In this document: positions 49,009-58,106 of the stretch, in pieces
How the letters are laid out: the number at the start of each line of letters is the position of its first letter
How positions within the stretch are numbered: the stretch's first letter is position 1
DNA from: Brachybacterium sacelli
Lineage (GTDB): Bacteria; Actinomycetota; Actinomycetes; Actinomycetales; Dermabacteraceae
Assembly (NCBI RefSeq): GCF_017876545.1
Contig: NZ_JAGIOD010000002.1
Coordinates: forward strand, 434,001-498,000
DNA: 64,000 nt
Reading direction: 5' to 3'
Notes under the pieces: model-generated
The model's input: only the letters and a program-made list of their open reading frames with translations
Database searches by the model: none
What the model was told of the DNA's origin: nothing
Position numbers and translations under genes: made by a program

Positions 49009-49863
49009 TCAGCGGGCGAGCTGGTCCGCCAGCTGATCGGTGATGCTGCGCGGCTCCCGTCCCAGCAGCCGGTTGAGCACGGGGTCGCCGTGGGCGAAGA
49101 ATCCCGTCCGGGTCGCCTGGAACATCGTGAGGATGAAGCGGGCGGCTTCTTCCGGGACGCCCTTCGCCACCTCGTCGCTGACCCATTGCTCGTCGTCGAC
49201 CACCACGCGCTCGATGGTGCGGCCGGTCAGCTCGGAGGCCGCGGCGGCGAAGTCCTCGAAGGTCACCGGCGCGTTCGGGACCACGTCGACGGGGCCGTCG
49301 AAGGTCGCCTCGCCCGCGAGGATCGACGCGGCGGCCTCCCCGGCATCACGCCGGTCGACCCAGGGGAACGGGCCGGCGGCAGGCCTGGTGATCCTCCCGG
49401 ATTCCTGCCAGGGGCCGACCATCTGCTCGAGGTCGCCGAAGAATCCGTTGCGCAGCGCGGTCCACGCGACCCCGGAGGCGGCGAGGTGTGCTTCCGAGGC
49501 GGCGTGGATCGCGTGCGGAGGATAGGGCGTGTCGAAACCGGCTCCCTGCGCGCTCGTGTACAGGATGCGCTGGGCGCCGGCGTCGACGGCGGCGTCGATC
49601 GCCGTGCGGTGCTGCGCGAGGACGTCGGCGGCGAGATCGCTCGAGGAGACCAGGAGGATCTGCTCCGCGTCGGCGAAGGAGTGGCGCAGCGCCGCGGGAT
49701 CGTCGTAGGTCCCCTGGCGCACGCGGACGCCGCGCTCGGCCAGATGCTTCGCGCGGCCGGGATCGCGCACGCTCACGCCGACGTCCGCGGCGGGAACGCG
49801 CTGGAGGAGATGCTCGACGGTGGCGCCGTTCAGAGTGCCGGTCGCTCCGGTGACGATGATCAT
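49009..49863 (-). CDS. NmrA-type NAD(P)-binding oxidoreductase
   Basis: 284 aa. MIIVTGATGTLNGATVEHLLQRVP is the dinucleotide motif at the very start, so ATG 49863 (with AGGA upstream) is right. Later HRTAIDAAVDAGAQRILYTSAQGAGFD and GVAWTALRNGFFGDL are typical of quinone oxidoreductase 2-like proteins. Divergent from the TetR gene at 50054; two operators lie between. Confidence 0.85.
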   Translation of the reverse strand: MIIVTGATGTLNGATVEHLLQRVPAADVGVSVRDPGRAKHLAERGVRVRQGTYDDPAALRHSFADAEQILLVSSSDLAADVLAQHRTAIDAAVDAGAQRILYTSAQGAGFDTPYPPHAIHAASEAHLAASGVAWTALRNGFFGDLEQMVGPWQESGRITRPAAGPFPWVDRRDAGEAAASILAGEATFDGPVDVVPNAPVTFEDFAAAASELTGRTIERVVVDDEQWVSDEVAKGVPEEAARFILTMFQATRTGFFAHGDPVLNRLLGREPRSITDQLADQLAR

Positions 49864-49945
49864 GGCGGTGTCCTTCCGTGGAGGCCCGGTCACGGACCTG
49901 GTGTGGTGAGGTGGCGGGGGGGGGGTGTCCTCCTCGGCCCGACAG

Positions 49946-50013
49946 AAGTTGACTCGGTGAGTCAACTTGTCGTGCGGCCTACGCTAGGTAAACTTGACTG
50001 CATAGGTCAAGTT
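49946..50013. promoter_or_regulatory. Two palindromic TetR operators
   Basis: AAGTTGACTC-GGT-GAGTCAACTT (49946-49968) and AACTTGAC-TGCATAG-GTCAAGTT (49991-50013). The first has perfect 10-base arms. Both contain the half-site TTGAC or its inverse and lie between the divergent NmrA-type and TetR genes. Confidence 0.8.
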
Positions 50014-50053
50014 CTCTGTCGGTGAAGACCCTCATGGGTAGAAGAGAGGGGGA

Positions 50054-50668
50054 ATGGTGGTCGAGTCCCGCAGGGCGCCTGCGCTGCGCACCGATGCCCG
50101 TCGCAACGCGGACCGGATCCGGGTCGCTGCACTCGACGTGTTCCGGGAGTGCGGGCTCTCCGTGCCGCTCGAGGACGTCGCGGCGGCGGCGCACGTGAGC
50201 AAGGCGACCATCTTCAACCGGTTCGGGGGGCGGGTCGGACTGATCGAAGCGGTCATCGACGAGGTGGTCGCGAAAGAACTGCACCGCATCATCGAGGCCA
50301 CGCGATCGATCGACGACGCGGCGGAGCGGATCGCCCACTATCTCGGCGCGATCCGGGACCTGCAGTACCGCCGGCCCGCGGTCAATGACGTCCTCCTGCA
50401 GGAGTTCCCCCACTCCGAGCAGCTCATGGCCATCTGCCACGCCGCAGGCGAGATCTACGACGAGCTGATCGAGGCGGGCCGCACGGCCGACGTGCTCGCC
50501 GCGGGATTCGGCCGGGACGACCTGCATGCCCTCATCGTGGACAACGGCCTCGCCCTCAAGCACGGGACCCATCCGTCACGGGAGGACTACGACCGTCGGA
50601 CCGGGTTCGTCCTCGGTGGGGTGCTCGGCCCGACCGCTGCCCCGGGCGCGGCGCCCCGGAGCGGGTAG
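50054..50668 (+). CDS. TetR family regulator
   Basis: 204 aa. [60 protein letters not shown] (residues ~15-72). GAGAGGGGG ribosome site before ATG 50054. Divergent from the oxidoreductase gene with two clear operators between, so it controls both. Ligand unknown; quinones or electrophiles are plausible from the target gene. Confidence 0.88.
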   Translation: MVVESRRAPALRTDARRNADRIRVAALDVFRECGLSVPLEDVAAAAHVSKATIFNRFGGRVGLIEAVIDEVVAKELHRIIEATRSIDDAAERIAHYLGAIRDLQYRRPAVNDVLLQEFPHSEQLMAICHAAGEIYDELIEAGRTADVLAAGFGRDDLHALIVDNGLALKHGTHPSREDYDRRTGFVLGGVLGPTAAPGAAPRSG

Positions 50669-50831
50669 GGCGCGAAGGGTCGGCATACCCCTCACCGATG
50701 TCGACGGACTCGAGCGCGGCGCCGGGGCCTCGCTCCCTCGTGGCGCCCGGATCGCTCCGGGCAGGCAACGATTTGATCAAGGGTCCTGCGACCACGATGA
50801 ACAGTCGTGCAGAACCTATAGTCTCGCCGCT

Positions 50832-51626
50832 ATGACGCAGAGCACACCGTGTCCCGAAGGCGCCCCGTCCGGCACCGCCGCCGAGAAGCGCGCCCTCGTG
50901 GAACTGACGAACGTCACCAAGCACTTCGGGTCCTTTCAGGCCCTCAGCGACATCAACCTGACCATCCCGGAAGGTCAGGTGGCGATCGTGATCGGGCCGT
51001 CCGGCTCCGGCAAGTCGACCCTGTGCCGCACCATCAACCGGCTGGAGACCATCGACGACGGCGGCAGCATCCGTATCGACGGCAAGGAGCTCCCGGAGGA
51101 GGGCAAGGCCCTCGCGCAGCTGCGCGCCGACGTCGGAATGGTGTTCCAGTCCTTCAACCTGTTCGCCCACAAGTCGATCCTGGAGAACGTCACGGTGGGC
51201 CCGATCAAGGTCAAGGGCCTGAAGAAGGCCCAGGCCACCGAGGAGGCCATGGCGCTGCTGGAACGCGTCGGGGTCGCTCAGCAGGCCAAGAAGATGCCCG
51301 CCGAGCTCTCCGGCGGTCAGCAGCAGCGGGTGGCCATCGCCCGGGCCCTGGCGATGACGCCGAAGGTCATGCTCTTCGACGAGCCGACCTCCGCCCTGGA
51401 CCCCGAGATGGTCCAGGAGGTCCTGGACGTCATGGTGCAGCTGGCCCAGGAGGGCATGACCATGGTCGTCGTCACCCACGAGATGGGCTTCGCACGCCAG
51501 GCCGGAGACCGCGTGATCTTCATGGACGAAGGGTTCGTCCTGGAGGACACCGACCCCGAATCGTTCTTCACCCGGCCGCAGCACGAACGCGCCAAGAACT
51601 TCCTGGGGAAGATCCTGGCGCACTGA
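50832..51626 (+). CDS. gluA: Amino-acid ABC transporter ATP-binding protein (GluA-like)
   Basis: 264 aa. Walker [10 protein letters not shown], signature [15 protein letters not shown], Walker [15 protein letters not shown] and H-loop VVTHEMGF: a complete polar amino-acid ABC ATPase. First gene of the operon with the binding protein and two permeases. A possible -10 box TATAGT at 50817 is only 10 bases from ATG 50832, so the leader is very short. Substrate most likely glutamate, judged from gene order and family. Confidence 0.92.
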   Translation: MTQSTPCPEGAPSGTAAEKRALVELTNVTKHFGSFQALSDINLTIPEGQVAIVIGPSGSGKSTLCRTINRLETIDDGGSIRIDGKELPEEGKALAQLRADVGMVFQSFNLFAHKSILENVTVGPIKVKGLKKAQATEEAMALLERVGVAQQAKKMPAELSGGQQQRVAIARALAMTPKVMLFDEPTSALDPEMVQEVLDVMVQLAQEGMTMVVVTHEMGFARQAGDRVIFMDEGFVLEDTDPESFFTRPQHERAKNFLGKILAH

Positions 51627-51674
51627 TCGCAGCACTCTGCCTCATCCGGCTCTCCCCTCACACCTGGAGGAATC

Positions 51675-52547
51675 ATGCGCACCAAGCTCATCTCCGCAGC
51701 GGCACTGGCCGCATCGGCCGTTCTCGTCATGACCGCTTGCTCGCCGTCCCAGTCCGGCGGCGGCGGCGGTGGCGGCGACGGTTCCGACGGCGGTGGCGGT
51801 GACGGCGTTCGAATCGGGATCAAGTACGACCAGCCGGGCCTGGGCTTCCGCGAGGGCGACGGCGACCCGACCGGCTTCGACGTCGAAGTGGCCAAGTACG
51901 TCGCCGGTGAACTGGGCTACTCCGAGGACCAGATCGAGTGGGTCCAGACCCCGTCGGCCAACCGTGAGAACGCGCTGGAGGGCGGCGAGGTCGACATGAT
52001 CCTCGCGAGCTACTCCATCACCCCCGAACGGGACGAGCGCGTGGACTTCGCCGGCCCCTACTTCGTGGCCGGCCAGGACCTGCTGGTCCGCGCCGACGAG
52101 GAGGAGATCACGGGCCCCGAGACCCTCGACGGCAAGAACCTGTGCTCGGTCACCGGCTCGACCTCGGCACAGAAGATCAAGGACGAGTACTCCCAGGGCG
52201 TGGAGCTGGTCGAGCAGGGAGGCTACGCCGAGTGCGTGACCTACCTCGAGTCCGGTCAGGTCGATGCCGTCACCACCGATGACATCATCCTCGCCGGTCT
52301 CGCCGCCACCCCGGAGAACGCCGAGAAGTTCAAGATCGTCGGCAATCCCTTCAGCGTGGAGCGCTACGGCGTCGGCATCCCCACCGGCTCCGAGCAGTGC
52401 GAGGCGATCAACGAGGCCATCACGACGATGAAGGACGACGGTGCGTGGCAGGAAGCTCTGGACGCCGCCACCGAGGGCACCGGCTACACCCCGGACGAGG
52501 AGCTGAACACGGGCCCCGAGTCCGAGCTCGAATCCTGCGACGACTGA
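51675..52547 (+). CDS. gluB: Glutamate-type ABC transporter substrate-binding lipoprotein (GluB-like)
   Basis: 290 aa. Lipoprotein signal with lipidated C22 (VLVMTAC), a Gly/Asp linker, then a periplasmic-type binding fold: VRIGIKYDQPGLGFREGDGDPTGFDVEVAKYVAGEL, VDMILASYSITPERDERVDFAGPYF, DAVTTDDIILAGL. Catches the amino acid outside the membrane. GGAGGA before ATG 51675. Between it and gluC is a stable hairpin that may allow more of this protein to be made than of the permeases. Confidence 0.9.
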   Translation: MRTKLISAAALAASAVLVMTACSPSQSGGGGGGGDGSDGGGGDGVRIGIKYDQPGLGFREGDGDPTGFDVEVAKYVAGELGYSEDQIEWVQTPSANRENALEGGEVDMILASYSITPERDERVDFAGPYFVAGQDLLVRADEEEITGPETLDGKNLCSVTGSTSAQKIKDEYSQGVELVEQGGYAECVTYLESGQVDAVTTDDIILAGLAATPENAEKFKIVGNPFSVERYGVGIPTGSEQCEAINEAITTMKDDGAWQEALDAATEGTGYTPDEELNTGPESELESCDD

Positions 52548-52562
52548 CCCGGACCCCGGATC

Positions 52563-52596
52563 GGCGGCGGGTCGGGCACCTGTCCGACTCGCCGCC
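52563..52596 (+). terminator. Hairpin between gluB and gluC
   Basis: GGCGGCGGGTCGG (52563-52575) pairs with CCGACTCGCCGCC (52584-52596), 13 pairs with one G-T, loop of 8. No T run. Probably a processing or partial-termination element within the operon. Confidence 0.65.
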
Positions 52597-52664
52597 TCCG
52601 TCGTCGTCCTCCGGCGTTCGCCCGCGGTGCACCCCCGGCCGCAGGCCACCGAGACAGGAAGCGC

Positions 52665-53339
52665 ATGAACGGATTCTTTGAACTCTTCGCCGAATACGAT
52701 GTGCTCGGCGCCTTCTGGATGAACATCAAGCTGATGCTCCTGGCCGCGGCCGGCTCCTTCGTCCTGGGCACGATCCTGGCCCTGTTCCGGATCTCCCCGG
52801 TCGCGTCCTTCCGCACCCTCGGCACCGCCTACATCAACGTCGTGCGCAACACCCCGCTGACGATCATCATGGTGCTCGGCGTGCTCGCCGTGTGGGGGCA
52901 GCTGAAGATCGAGTTCTTCGACGACTTCGACCTGAACTTCTTCACCTACGCCGTGATCGCCCTGACGCTCTATCACGCGTCGTTCGTCTGCGAGGCGATC
53001 CGCTCCGGCGTCAACACGGTGCCGCTGGGCCAGGTGGAGGCGGCCCGGGCCATCGGGCTGACGTTCCTCCCGGCCGCGCGGATCGTGGTGCTCCCGCAGG
53101 CGCTGCGCGGCGCCATCACCCCGCTGGGCAACACCCTGATCGCCCTGACCAAGAACACCACGGTGGCCGCCGCGGCCTCCGTGGCGGAGGCCTCCGGCCT
53201 GATGAGCACGATGATCGAGTTCAACCCGGATCTGATGATCTACATCTTCCTCACCATCGCGATCGGCTTCTGCCTCCTCGTCATCCCGATGGGGATCGCG
53301 ACCACCTGGCTCTCCGACAAGCTGGCGGTGGCACGATGA
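52665..53339 (+). CDS. gluC: Amino-acid ABC transporter permease (GluC-like)
   Basis: 224 aa, five membrane helices, HisM/GlnP type. EAA loop region VPLGQVEAARAIGLTFLPAARIVVLPQALRGAITPLGN. N-terminal NIKLMLLAAAGSFVLGTILALFRIS and VVRNTPLTIIMVLGVL. Forms the channel with GluD. Overlaps gluD by 4 bases. Confidence 0.92.
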   Translation: MNGFFELFAEYDVLGAFWMNIKLMLLAAAGSFVLGTILALFRISPVASFRTLGTAYINVVRNTPLTIIMVLGVLAVWGQLKIEFFDDFDLNFFTYAVIALTLYHASFVCEAIRSGVNTVPLGQVEAARAIGLTFLPAARIVVLPQALRGAITPLGNTLIALTKNTTVAAAASVAEASGLMSTMIEFNPDLMIYIFLTIAIGFCLLVIPMGIATTWLSDKLAVAR

Positions 53340-54229
53340 GCGCCCAGCCCGGCATCCTGTTCGATGCGCCCGGTCCCCGCGCCCGGCGCACTGTTCTCCT
53401 CGCCAACCTGCTGGCGCTCGCCGGCGTCCTCGTCGTGGTCGCCGTGGTGCTGATGCAACTGGACAGCCAGGGCCAGCTGGCTCCGCAGCACTGGGTGAAC
53501 GCCCTGAACGGCAACGCGTGGGCGAACTACTACCTCCCGGGCCTGCAGTTCACCGTGCAGTCCTCCGGCATCGCCGTGGTGACGGCGATGATCTTCGGTC
53601 TGATCTTCGGATTCCTGCGCCTGGCCCCGTTCGCCATCGTCCGTGGGGCCTCCGCCGTCGTCGTCGAGTTCTTCCGCGCCGTGCCCGTGCTCGTGATGAT
53701 GTTCTTCCTGTATTTCTTCCTCTCGCGCCAGATCGCCCCCACGGGAATGATCGCGTCGGAGGATTCCGCCTACTTCGCGGTCATCCTGGGCCTGACGGTC
53801 TACAACGGGGCGGTGATCGCCGAACTCATCCGCTCGGGCGTGAAGTCACTTCCCAAGGGCCAACGGGAAGCCGCAGCCGCCGTCGGCATGACACGCAACC
53901 AGTCGCTGCGGATCGTGGAGGTCCCTCAGGCGCTCACTGCCATGCTGCCCTCGCTGCTGAGCCAGTTCGTGGTCATCCTGAAGGACTCTGCCCTGGGCTT
54001 CCTCATCGGCTTCTACGAGCTGCTGCAGTACTCCCGCCAGCTCGGCTCCGGGTACTCGAACATCCTGCAGACCCTCGTGGTCGCGGCGTTGATCTTCATC
54101 GTCATCAACTACCTCCTGACCCGCCTGGCCACGTGGCTCGCCGGCACCCTGTCCTCCCGGACCGGCGGAGCCACGGCCCCGACCACCTCCACCACCATGG
54201 TCTCCACCATGGGTCAGGACGTGAAGTAG
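53336..54229 (+). CDS. gluD: Amino-acid ABC transporter permease (GluD-like)
   Basis: 297 aa. An extra N-terminal helix (VLLANLLALAGVLVVVAVVLMQL) before the permease core, as is common in GluD. EAA loop LPKGQREAAAAVGMTRNQSLRIVEVPQALTAMLPSLLSQ. ATG 53336 sits on the gluC stop. Last gene of the operon. Confidence 0.92.
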   Translation: MSAQPGILFDAPGPRARRTVLLANLLALAGVLVVVAVVLMQLDSQGQLAPQHWVNALNGNAWANYYLPGLQFTVQSSGIAVVTAMIFGLIFGFLRLAPFAIVRGASAVVVEFFRAVPVLVMMFFLYFFLSRQIAPTGMIASEDSAYFAVILGLTVYNGAVIAELIRSGVKSLPKGQREAAAAVGMTRNQSLRIVEVPQALTAMLPSLLSQFVVILKDSALGFLIGFYELLQYSRQLGSGYSNILQTLVVAALIFIVINYLLTRLATWLAGTLSSRTGGATAPTTSTTMVSTMGQDVK

Positions 54230-54362
54230 CGGCACCGCGCTCCCGACGGGAGGAGGGGTGGCTGTCGGGGATTGCGCTCCCGATGCCGGTGTGACACGTT
54301 GGCGCGAGGAGACGGCCACGACGTGAGGCCGTCGACTCCCGACGGACCGCCAGCAGGTCGCA

Positions 54363-54494
54363 TTGCTGAACTGGCTGCTGAGAGCGCGCCGGGCGCGCGG
54401 GGACGTGCGCGCCGCGCAGCGCGGACCCGAAGCCGTGGGCAAGCGCGTCGGCCGACGGACGGCGCACCGGCTGTTCCGCCGACTGATGCGCTAG
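54363..54494 (+). CDS. Short basic protein (43 aa)
   Basis: TTG start with AGCAGG 6 bases upstream. MLNWLLRARRARGDVRAAQRG, then PEAVGKRVGRRTAHRLFRRLMR. Strongly basic, helical by eye, ends 24 bases before the end of the convergent SDR gene. Similar short basic proteins occur in actinobacteria, but I cannot name a family. Confidence 0.4.
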   Translation: MLNWLLRARRARGDVRAAQRGPEAVGKRVGRRTAHRLFRRLMR

Positions 54495-54517
54495 TTCTCG
54501 GAGATCCCGCGCTTCGC

Positions 54518-55261
54518 TCAGTACAGCTTGTTCGCGCCGCCGTCGGCCATGAGCGTCTGGCCGGTCATGTACGCCGCGTCGTCGGAGAGCAGGAACGCCA
54601 CGATCGGGGCCACGTCGGCCTCCGGATCGCCGAATCGCCCCAGCGGCACCTTCGCGAGCGAGGCCTGGTAGAGCTCCGGCGAGGATCTGCTCCATGCCTC
54701 GACGCCCTCGGTCATCGCCATCGGGCACACCACGTTGACGCGGATGTCGTCTCCCGCCCACTCGTTGGCGACCACCCGCGAAAGTCCGCGGATCGATTCC
54801 TTCGCCGCGGCGTAGGCGGCCTGCGTCGGCTGACCGACGAGCGCAGCGCCTGAGCCGAAGTTCACGATCGAACCGCCGGAGCGCGCCAGCTGCGGATGGG
54901 CCGCGAGCATGAAAGTGCGGGTCGCGGTGAAACCGGTCGCGAACGAGAGGTCCCACATGTCCTCGGTGAGATCGACGAAGGGCGCCTGACGGGAGGCGTG
55001 GGCGTTGTTGACCAGCCCCGTCAGCCCACCGAATCGCTCGACGGCCGTGCGGACGGCGAGGTCGGCGGTCCCCTTCCGCGCCACGTCGCCCTCCAGGAAG
55101 GTGACCTCGTCACCGAACTCGCTCGTCAGCCGCGCGCCGGCCTCCGCGTCGAGGTCGACCGCGACCACCTTCGCGCCGCGCCGGGCGAGGACCCGAGTGA
55201 TGGCCCCGCCGATGCCGGAGGCCCCTCCGGTGACTATCACGATCTTGTGCTGCAGCTGCAT
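54518..55261 (-). CDS. Short-chain dehydrogenase/reductase
   Basis: 247 aa. TGGASGIGGAI cofactor motif (residues ~11-21), LVNNAHA, YAAAKESI (catalytic Tyr and Lys), GGANKLY at the C-terminus. Cytosolic NAD(P)-dependent oxidoreductase; substrate unknown. Stands alone between convergent and divergent neighbours. Confidence 0.9.
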   Translation of the reverse strand: MQLQHKIVIVTGGASGIGGAITRVLARRGAKVVAVDLDAEAGARLTSEFGDEVTFLEGDVARKGTADLAVRTAVERFGGLTGLVNNAHASRQAPFVDLTEDMWDLSFATGFTATRTFMLAAHPQLARSGGSIVNFGSGAALVGQPTQAAYAAAKESIRGLSRVVANEWAGDDIRVNVVCPMAMTEGVEAWSRSSPELYQASLAKVPLGRFGDPEADVAPIVAFLLSDDAAYMTGQTLMADGGANKLY

Positions 55262-55431
55262 GTCTGCGTCCTTCCTCTGCGGAGTGCGGTGCTCCCATCA
55301 TCCTGCGTCGAGGAGAGCATCGCGCCGGGGGCGACGAACTGCCCGTTTCGTCCTGTTGACCCAGCAGTTGAGCGTGAAGTAGGCCTCTGCGCGCTGGTTG
55401 GTCAGGAGAAGCCGTCTAGACTCTCACAGCG

Positions 55432-56247
55432 ATGGTCGCCGATTCTCAGAGGTCCCCCGACGCCCCGATCGACTCACCGCTCGACCGCGGCCTGTTCCAG
55501 GCTCGGGGCGGGAGCTGGATCGGCCGTTTGACCTCCCCGTGGACGCTCGGGATAAGTCTGCTCGCGGTGATCCTCATCGCCGGAGGCCCCCTGCAGCAGC
55601 TGGACCTGTTCCTGGCCAAGATGTGGCTCTACCGTCTCGAGCCCGACCTGATCTGGTTCGCGCAGAACGTCCTGGACCGCATCGCCAGCAACGCGGTCTG
55701 CCTGCCCATCCTGTCCGTCATCGCGATCGTGCTCGCGCGGCGTCGGCGCACCTGGCGTCCTATCGTGTTCACCCTCCTGACCGAGGCCGCCTTCCTCATC
55801 GGGGTCGGCGGGATGAAGATCCTGCTGGCGCGCGGAGTGACCTACGATCGCGACCCGCGGTTCTTCCAGGCCGGCTACTTCGAGATGGGGTCCGAAGGGA
55901 TCAGCTTCCCCTCCGGGCACGCCGCGGAGGCCGTGCTCATCTACGGCGCAGCCGTGTATCTGATCGCCTGCTACAGCAGCGCCTCCCCGCGGGTGGTGCG
56001 GCTGCTGTGCTGGGGTGTCGGCGTGATCACGGTCAACTCCGTGACGGTCTCCTTCATGCTGGGCTGGCATTGGGCCAGTGACCTCGTCGGCGGCGTGCTC
56101 GCCGGCGGACTGTTCCTGCGCCTCCTGATCGACTGGGACCGACGCGGCCGAGCACGGCTCGCCACCGCGGACGACCCCGGCTCGACTCCTGTCGCAGACC
56201 CCACGAGCACGGCCGGCGCGGCGCGCGCCACGGACCGCCCCGACTGA
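55432..56247 (+). CDS. PAP2-family membrane phosphatase
   Basis: 271 aa with about six membrane helices. The three PAP2 motifs are KILLARGVTYDRDP (residues ~127-140), FPSGHAAEAV and WHWASDLVGGVLAG. The family removes phosphate from lipid phosphates or undecaprenyl pyrophosphate on the outer side of the membrane. N- and C-terminal tails are polar. Confidence 0.88.
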   Translation: MVADSQRSPDAPIDSPLDRGLFQARGGSWIGRLTSPWTLGISLLAVILIAGGPLQQLDLFLAKMWLYRLEPDLIWFAQNVLDRIASNAVCLPILSVIAIVLARRRRTWRPIVFTLLTEAAFLIGVGGMKILLARGVTYDRDPRFFQAGYFEMGSEGISFPSGHAAEAVLIYGAAVYLIACYSSASPRVVRLLCWGVGVITVNSVTVSFMLGWHWASDLVGGVLAGGLFLRLLIDWDRRGRARLATADDPGSTPVADPTSTAGAARATDRPD

Positions 56248-56300
56248 CGCGGACGGAGCGGGACGGCGCCGGTGGTCGTCGAGTCCTTCGTGGTGACGCC

Positions 56301-56741
56301 TCAGCCGACCGATTCTGCCAGAGCGACGATGATCCCCTCCGGCCCGCGCAGGTAGCACAGGCGATACGCCTGCTCGTACTGCACGATCTCCCCGATCAGC
56401 TCTCCTCCGTGCTGCTGCAGGTGCGCGACCGTCGCGTCGACGTCGTCGACCTCGAACATCACGGAGCGGTAGCCCAGGCCATGGGGTTCGTCCTTCGGCC
56501 GGTCACCGCCGACGGCGGCGGGGGAGGAGAACCGGGAGAGCTCGATCCGGCCGCTTCCGTCCGGGGTGCGGAGCATGGCGATCTCGGTGTGCATGCCCGC
56601 CAGTCCCGTGACCCTCTCGGACCAGTCACCGCTGACCTCTGCCCGTCCCTCGATCTCCAGTCCGAGCTCGGAGAAGAAGCGGATCGTGGCGTCGAGGTCC
56701 TCGACGATGAGACCGATGTGATCCATCCGCAGAGTGCTCAT
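56301..56741 (-). CDS. VOC (glyoxalase-like) protein
   Basis: 146 aa, single VOC domain: MDHIGLIVEDLDATIRFFSELGLEIEGRAEVSG, HTEIAMLRTPDGSGRIELSRF, YRSVMFEVDDVDATVAHLQQHGGELIGEIVQYEQAYRLCYLRGPEGIIVALAE. Metal ligands His, Glu and Glu are at the expected places. Substrate unknown. Confidence 0.88.
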   Translation of the reverse strand: MSTLRMDHIGLIVEDLDATIRFFSELGLEIEGRAEVSGDWSERVTGLAGMHTEIAMLRTPDGSGRIELSRFSSPAAVGGDRPKDEPHGLGYRSVMFEVDDVDATVAHLQQHGGELIGEIVQYEQAYRLCYLRGPEGIIVALAESVG

Positions 56742-56847
56742 GTCCCGTCACGGTAGACCCTTCGTCGCGACGTGGCCATGATGCGCGGGCACGCGATCGG
56801 AGCGCCGCACCGCCTCCGCCGAGACTGGACGGGCCAGGGTCGAACCC

Positions 56848-57351
56848 ATGCGCACCGACATCGTCGTCCGGCAGGCCCGCGCGGAAGAGGCCGAGGAGAT
56901 CTCTGCTCTGGCCCTGCGTTCCAAGAGCCACTGGGGATACGACGAGGAGTTCCTCCGGGCGTGCCGGGACGAGCTGACGGTGACCCCCGAGATGTGCACT
57001 TCGGGCACGGTGCGGGTTGCGGTGCAGGACACCCGGATCCTGGGCTACCACCGCCTCGCGGGTTCTCCTGCGCACGGGGAGCTCTCCGCGCTCTTCGTCG
57101 ATCTCGAGGTGATCGGGCACGGTATCGGCGGCGTGCTGCTCGAGGACGCCCTCGCCCTCGCGACGGCGCGAGGATTCCGGAGCCTCGTGCTCGATGCCGA
57201 CCCCGGGGCCGAGCTGTTCTACCGCCGATTCGGAGCGGTCCGTCTCGGCGAATCCCCCAGCGGCTCGATCCCGGGCCGCACTCTGCCGAGGTTGCGGTTC
57301 GACCTCACGACCGGGACGACACCTTCGCAGCGCCGAGCCGAGGACGGTTGA
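56848..57351 (+). CDS. GNAT family N-acetyltransferase
   Basis: 167 aa. IVVRQARAEEAEEISALALRSKSHWGY at the start, LSALFVDLEVIGHGIGGVLLEDALALA (acetyl-CoA motif) and LVLDADPGAELFYRRFGAVRLGE. Typical of the group with an N-terminal S-K-x-x-W-G-Y pattern. Substrate unknown. Confidence 0.86.
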   Translation: MRTDIVVRQARAEEAEEISALALRSKSHWGYDEEFLRACRDELTVTPEMCTSGTVRVAVQDTRILGYHRLAGSPAHGELSALFVDLEVIGHGIGGVLLEDALALATARGFRSLVLDADPGAELFYRRFGAVRLGESPSGSIPGRTLPRLRFDLTTGTTPSQRRAEDG

Positions 57352-57406
57352 GCACAGGGACCGATCGTGAGTGCCGGGCCGATGGGCCGCGACCGCTCGC
57401 GACGCC

Positions 57407-57991
57407 TCACCCCTCCCGCTCCTCCTCGCGCAGTCGCGGCTCGACCCGCTTGTGCGGGTGGACGCCACCCTTGTCGGCGTAGAACGCACGGATCCGATCC
57501 ATGTCCGCAGTGACATCCCCGGTGAGAGTAAAGGTCGGGCCGAGCCCGGTGGTCCGCGTCGGCCGATCGACATACCCGAGAGTCAGCGGCATCCCGGTGG
57601 CTCGCGCGATCCGGTAGAAGCCGGACTTCCAGTGGGTGTTGCCGCTGCGGGTGCCGTCCGGGGTGACGACCAGGCAGAACTCCTCACCCGCGTGCACCCT
57701 GGCCACGACGTCGTCGACGACACGGCTCGGATCCGAGCGGTCGACGGGGATTCCTCCGAGGGCGCGCATCAGCGGGCCGCGCCAGCCGACGAACAGGCTG
57801 TGCTTGCCCAGCCAGCGCACGTGGATCCCCAGCCGCCAGGCGATCGCGAGCATGAGCACGAAATCCCAGTTGGAGGTGTGCGGGGCGCCGACCAGCACGG
57901 TGGACCGGTCCGGGCCCGGCTGCGTGGAGAGTCTCCAGCGGCTCAGTGACCAGAACGCACGAGAGAGAAGGCGTCGCAGCACACGGGCCAC
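57407..57991 (-). CDS. PlsC-type 1-acylglycerol-3-phosphate acyltransferase-like protein
   Basis: 194 aa. HTSNWD (His-x4-Asp catalytic motif, residues ~38-43), LGGIPVDRSDP, and TPDGTRSG in place of EGTRS. Acyl-CoA-dependent acyltransferase at the inner face of the membrane in phospholipid synthesis. The short length and variant motif match the subgroup often annotated as PlsC-like without a proven substrate. Confidence 0.85.
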   Translation of the reverse strand: MARVLRRLLSRAFWSLSRWRLSTQPGPDRSTVLVGAPHTSNWDFVLMLAIAWRLGIHVRWLGKHSLFVGWRGPLMRALGGIPVDRSDPSRVVDDVVARVHAGEEFCLVVTPDGTRSGNTHWKSGFYRIARATGMPLTLGYVDRPTRTTGLGPTFTLTGDVTADMDRIRAFYADKGGVHPHKRVEPRLREEEREG

Positions 57992-58106
57992 TGTAGAGCA
58001 GTCCGCGGTGGTCGATGCCCGGCGGCGTCGGGCTGAGACGACGGCGCCGGGCTGTGCTCTCGGCGCCGTGCTGAGCCAGCAGCGCCGGGTCGAGACAGGT
58101 GGGCGC

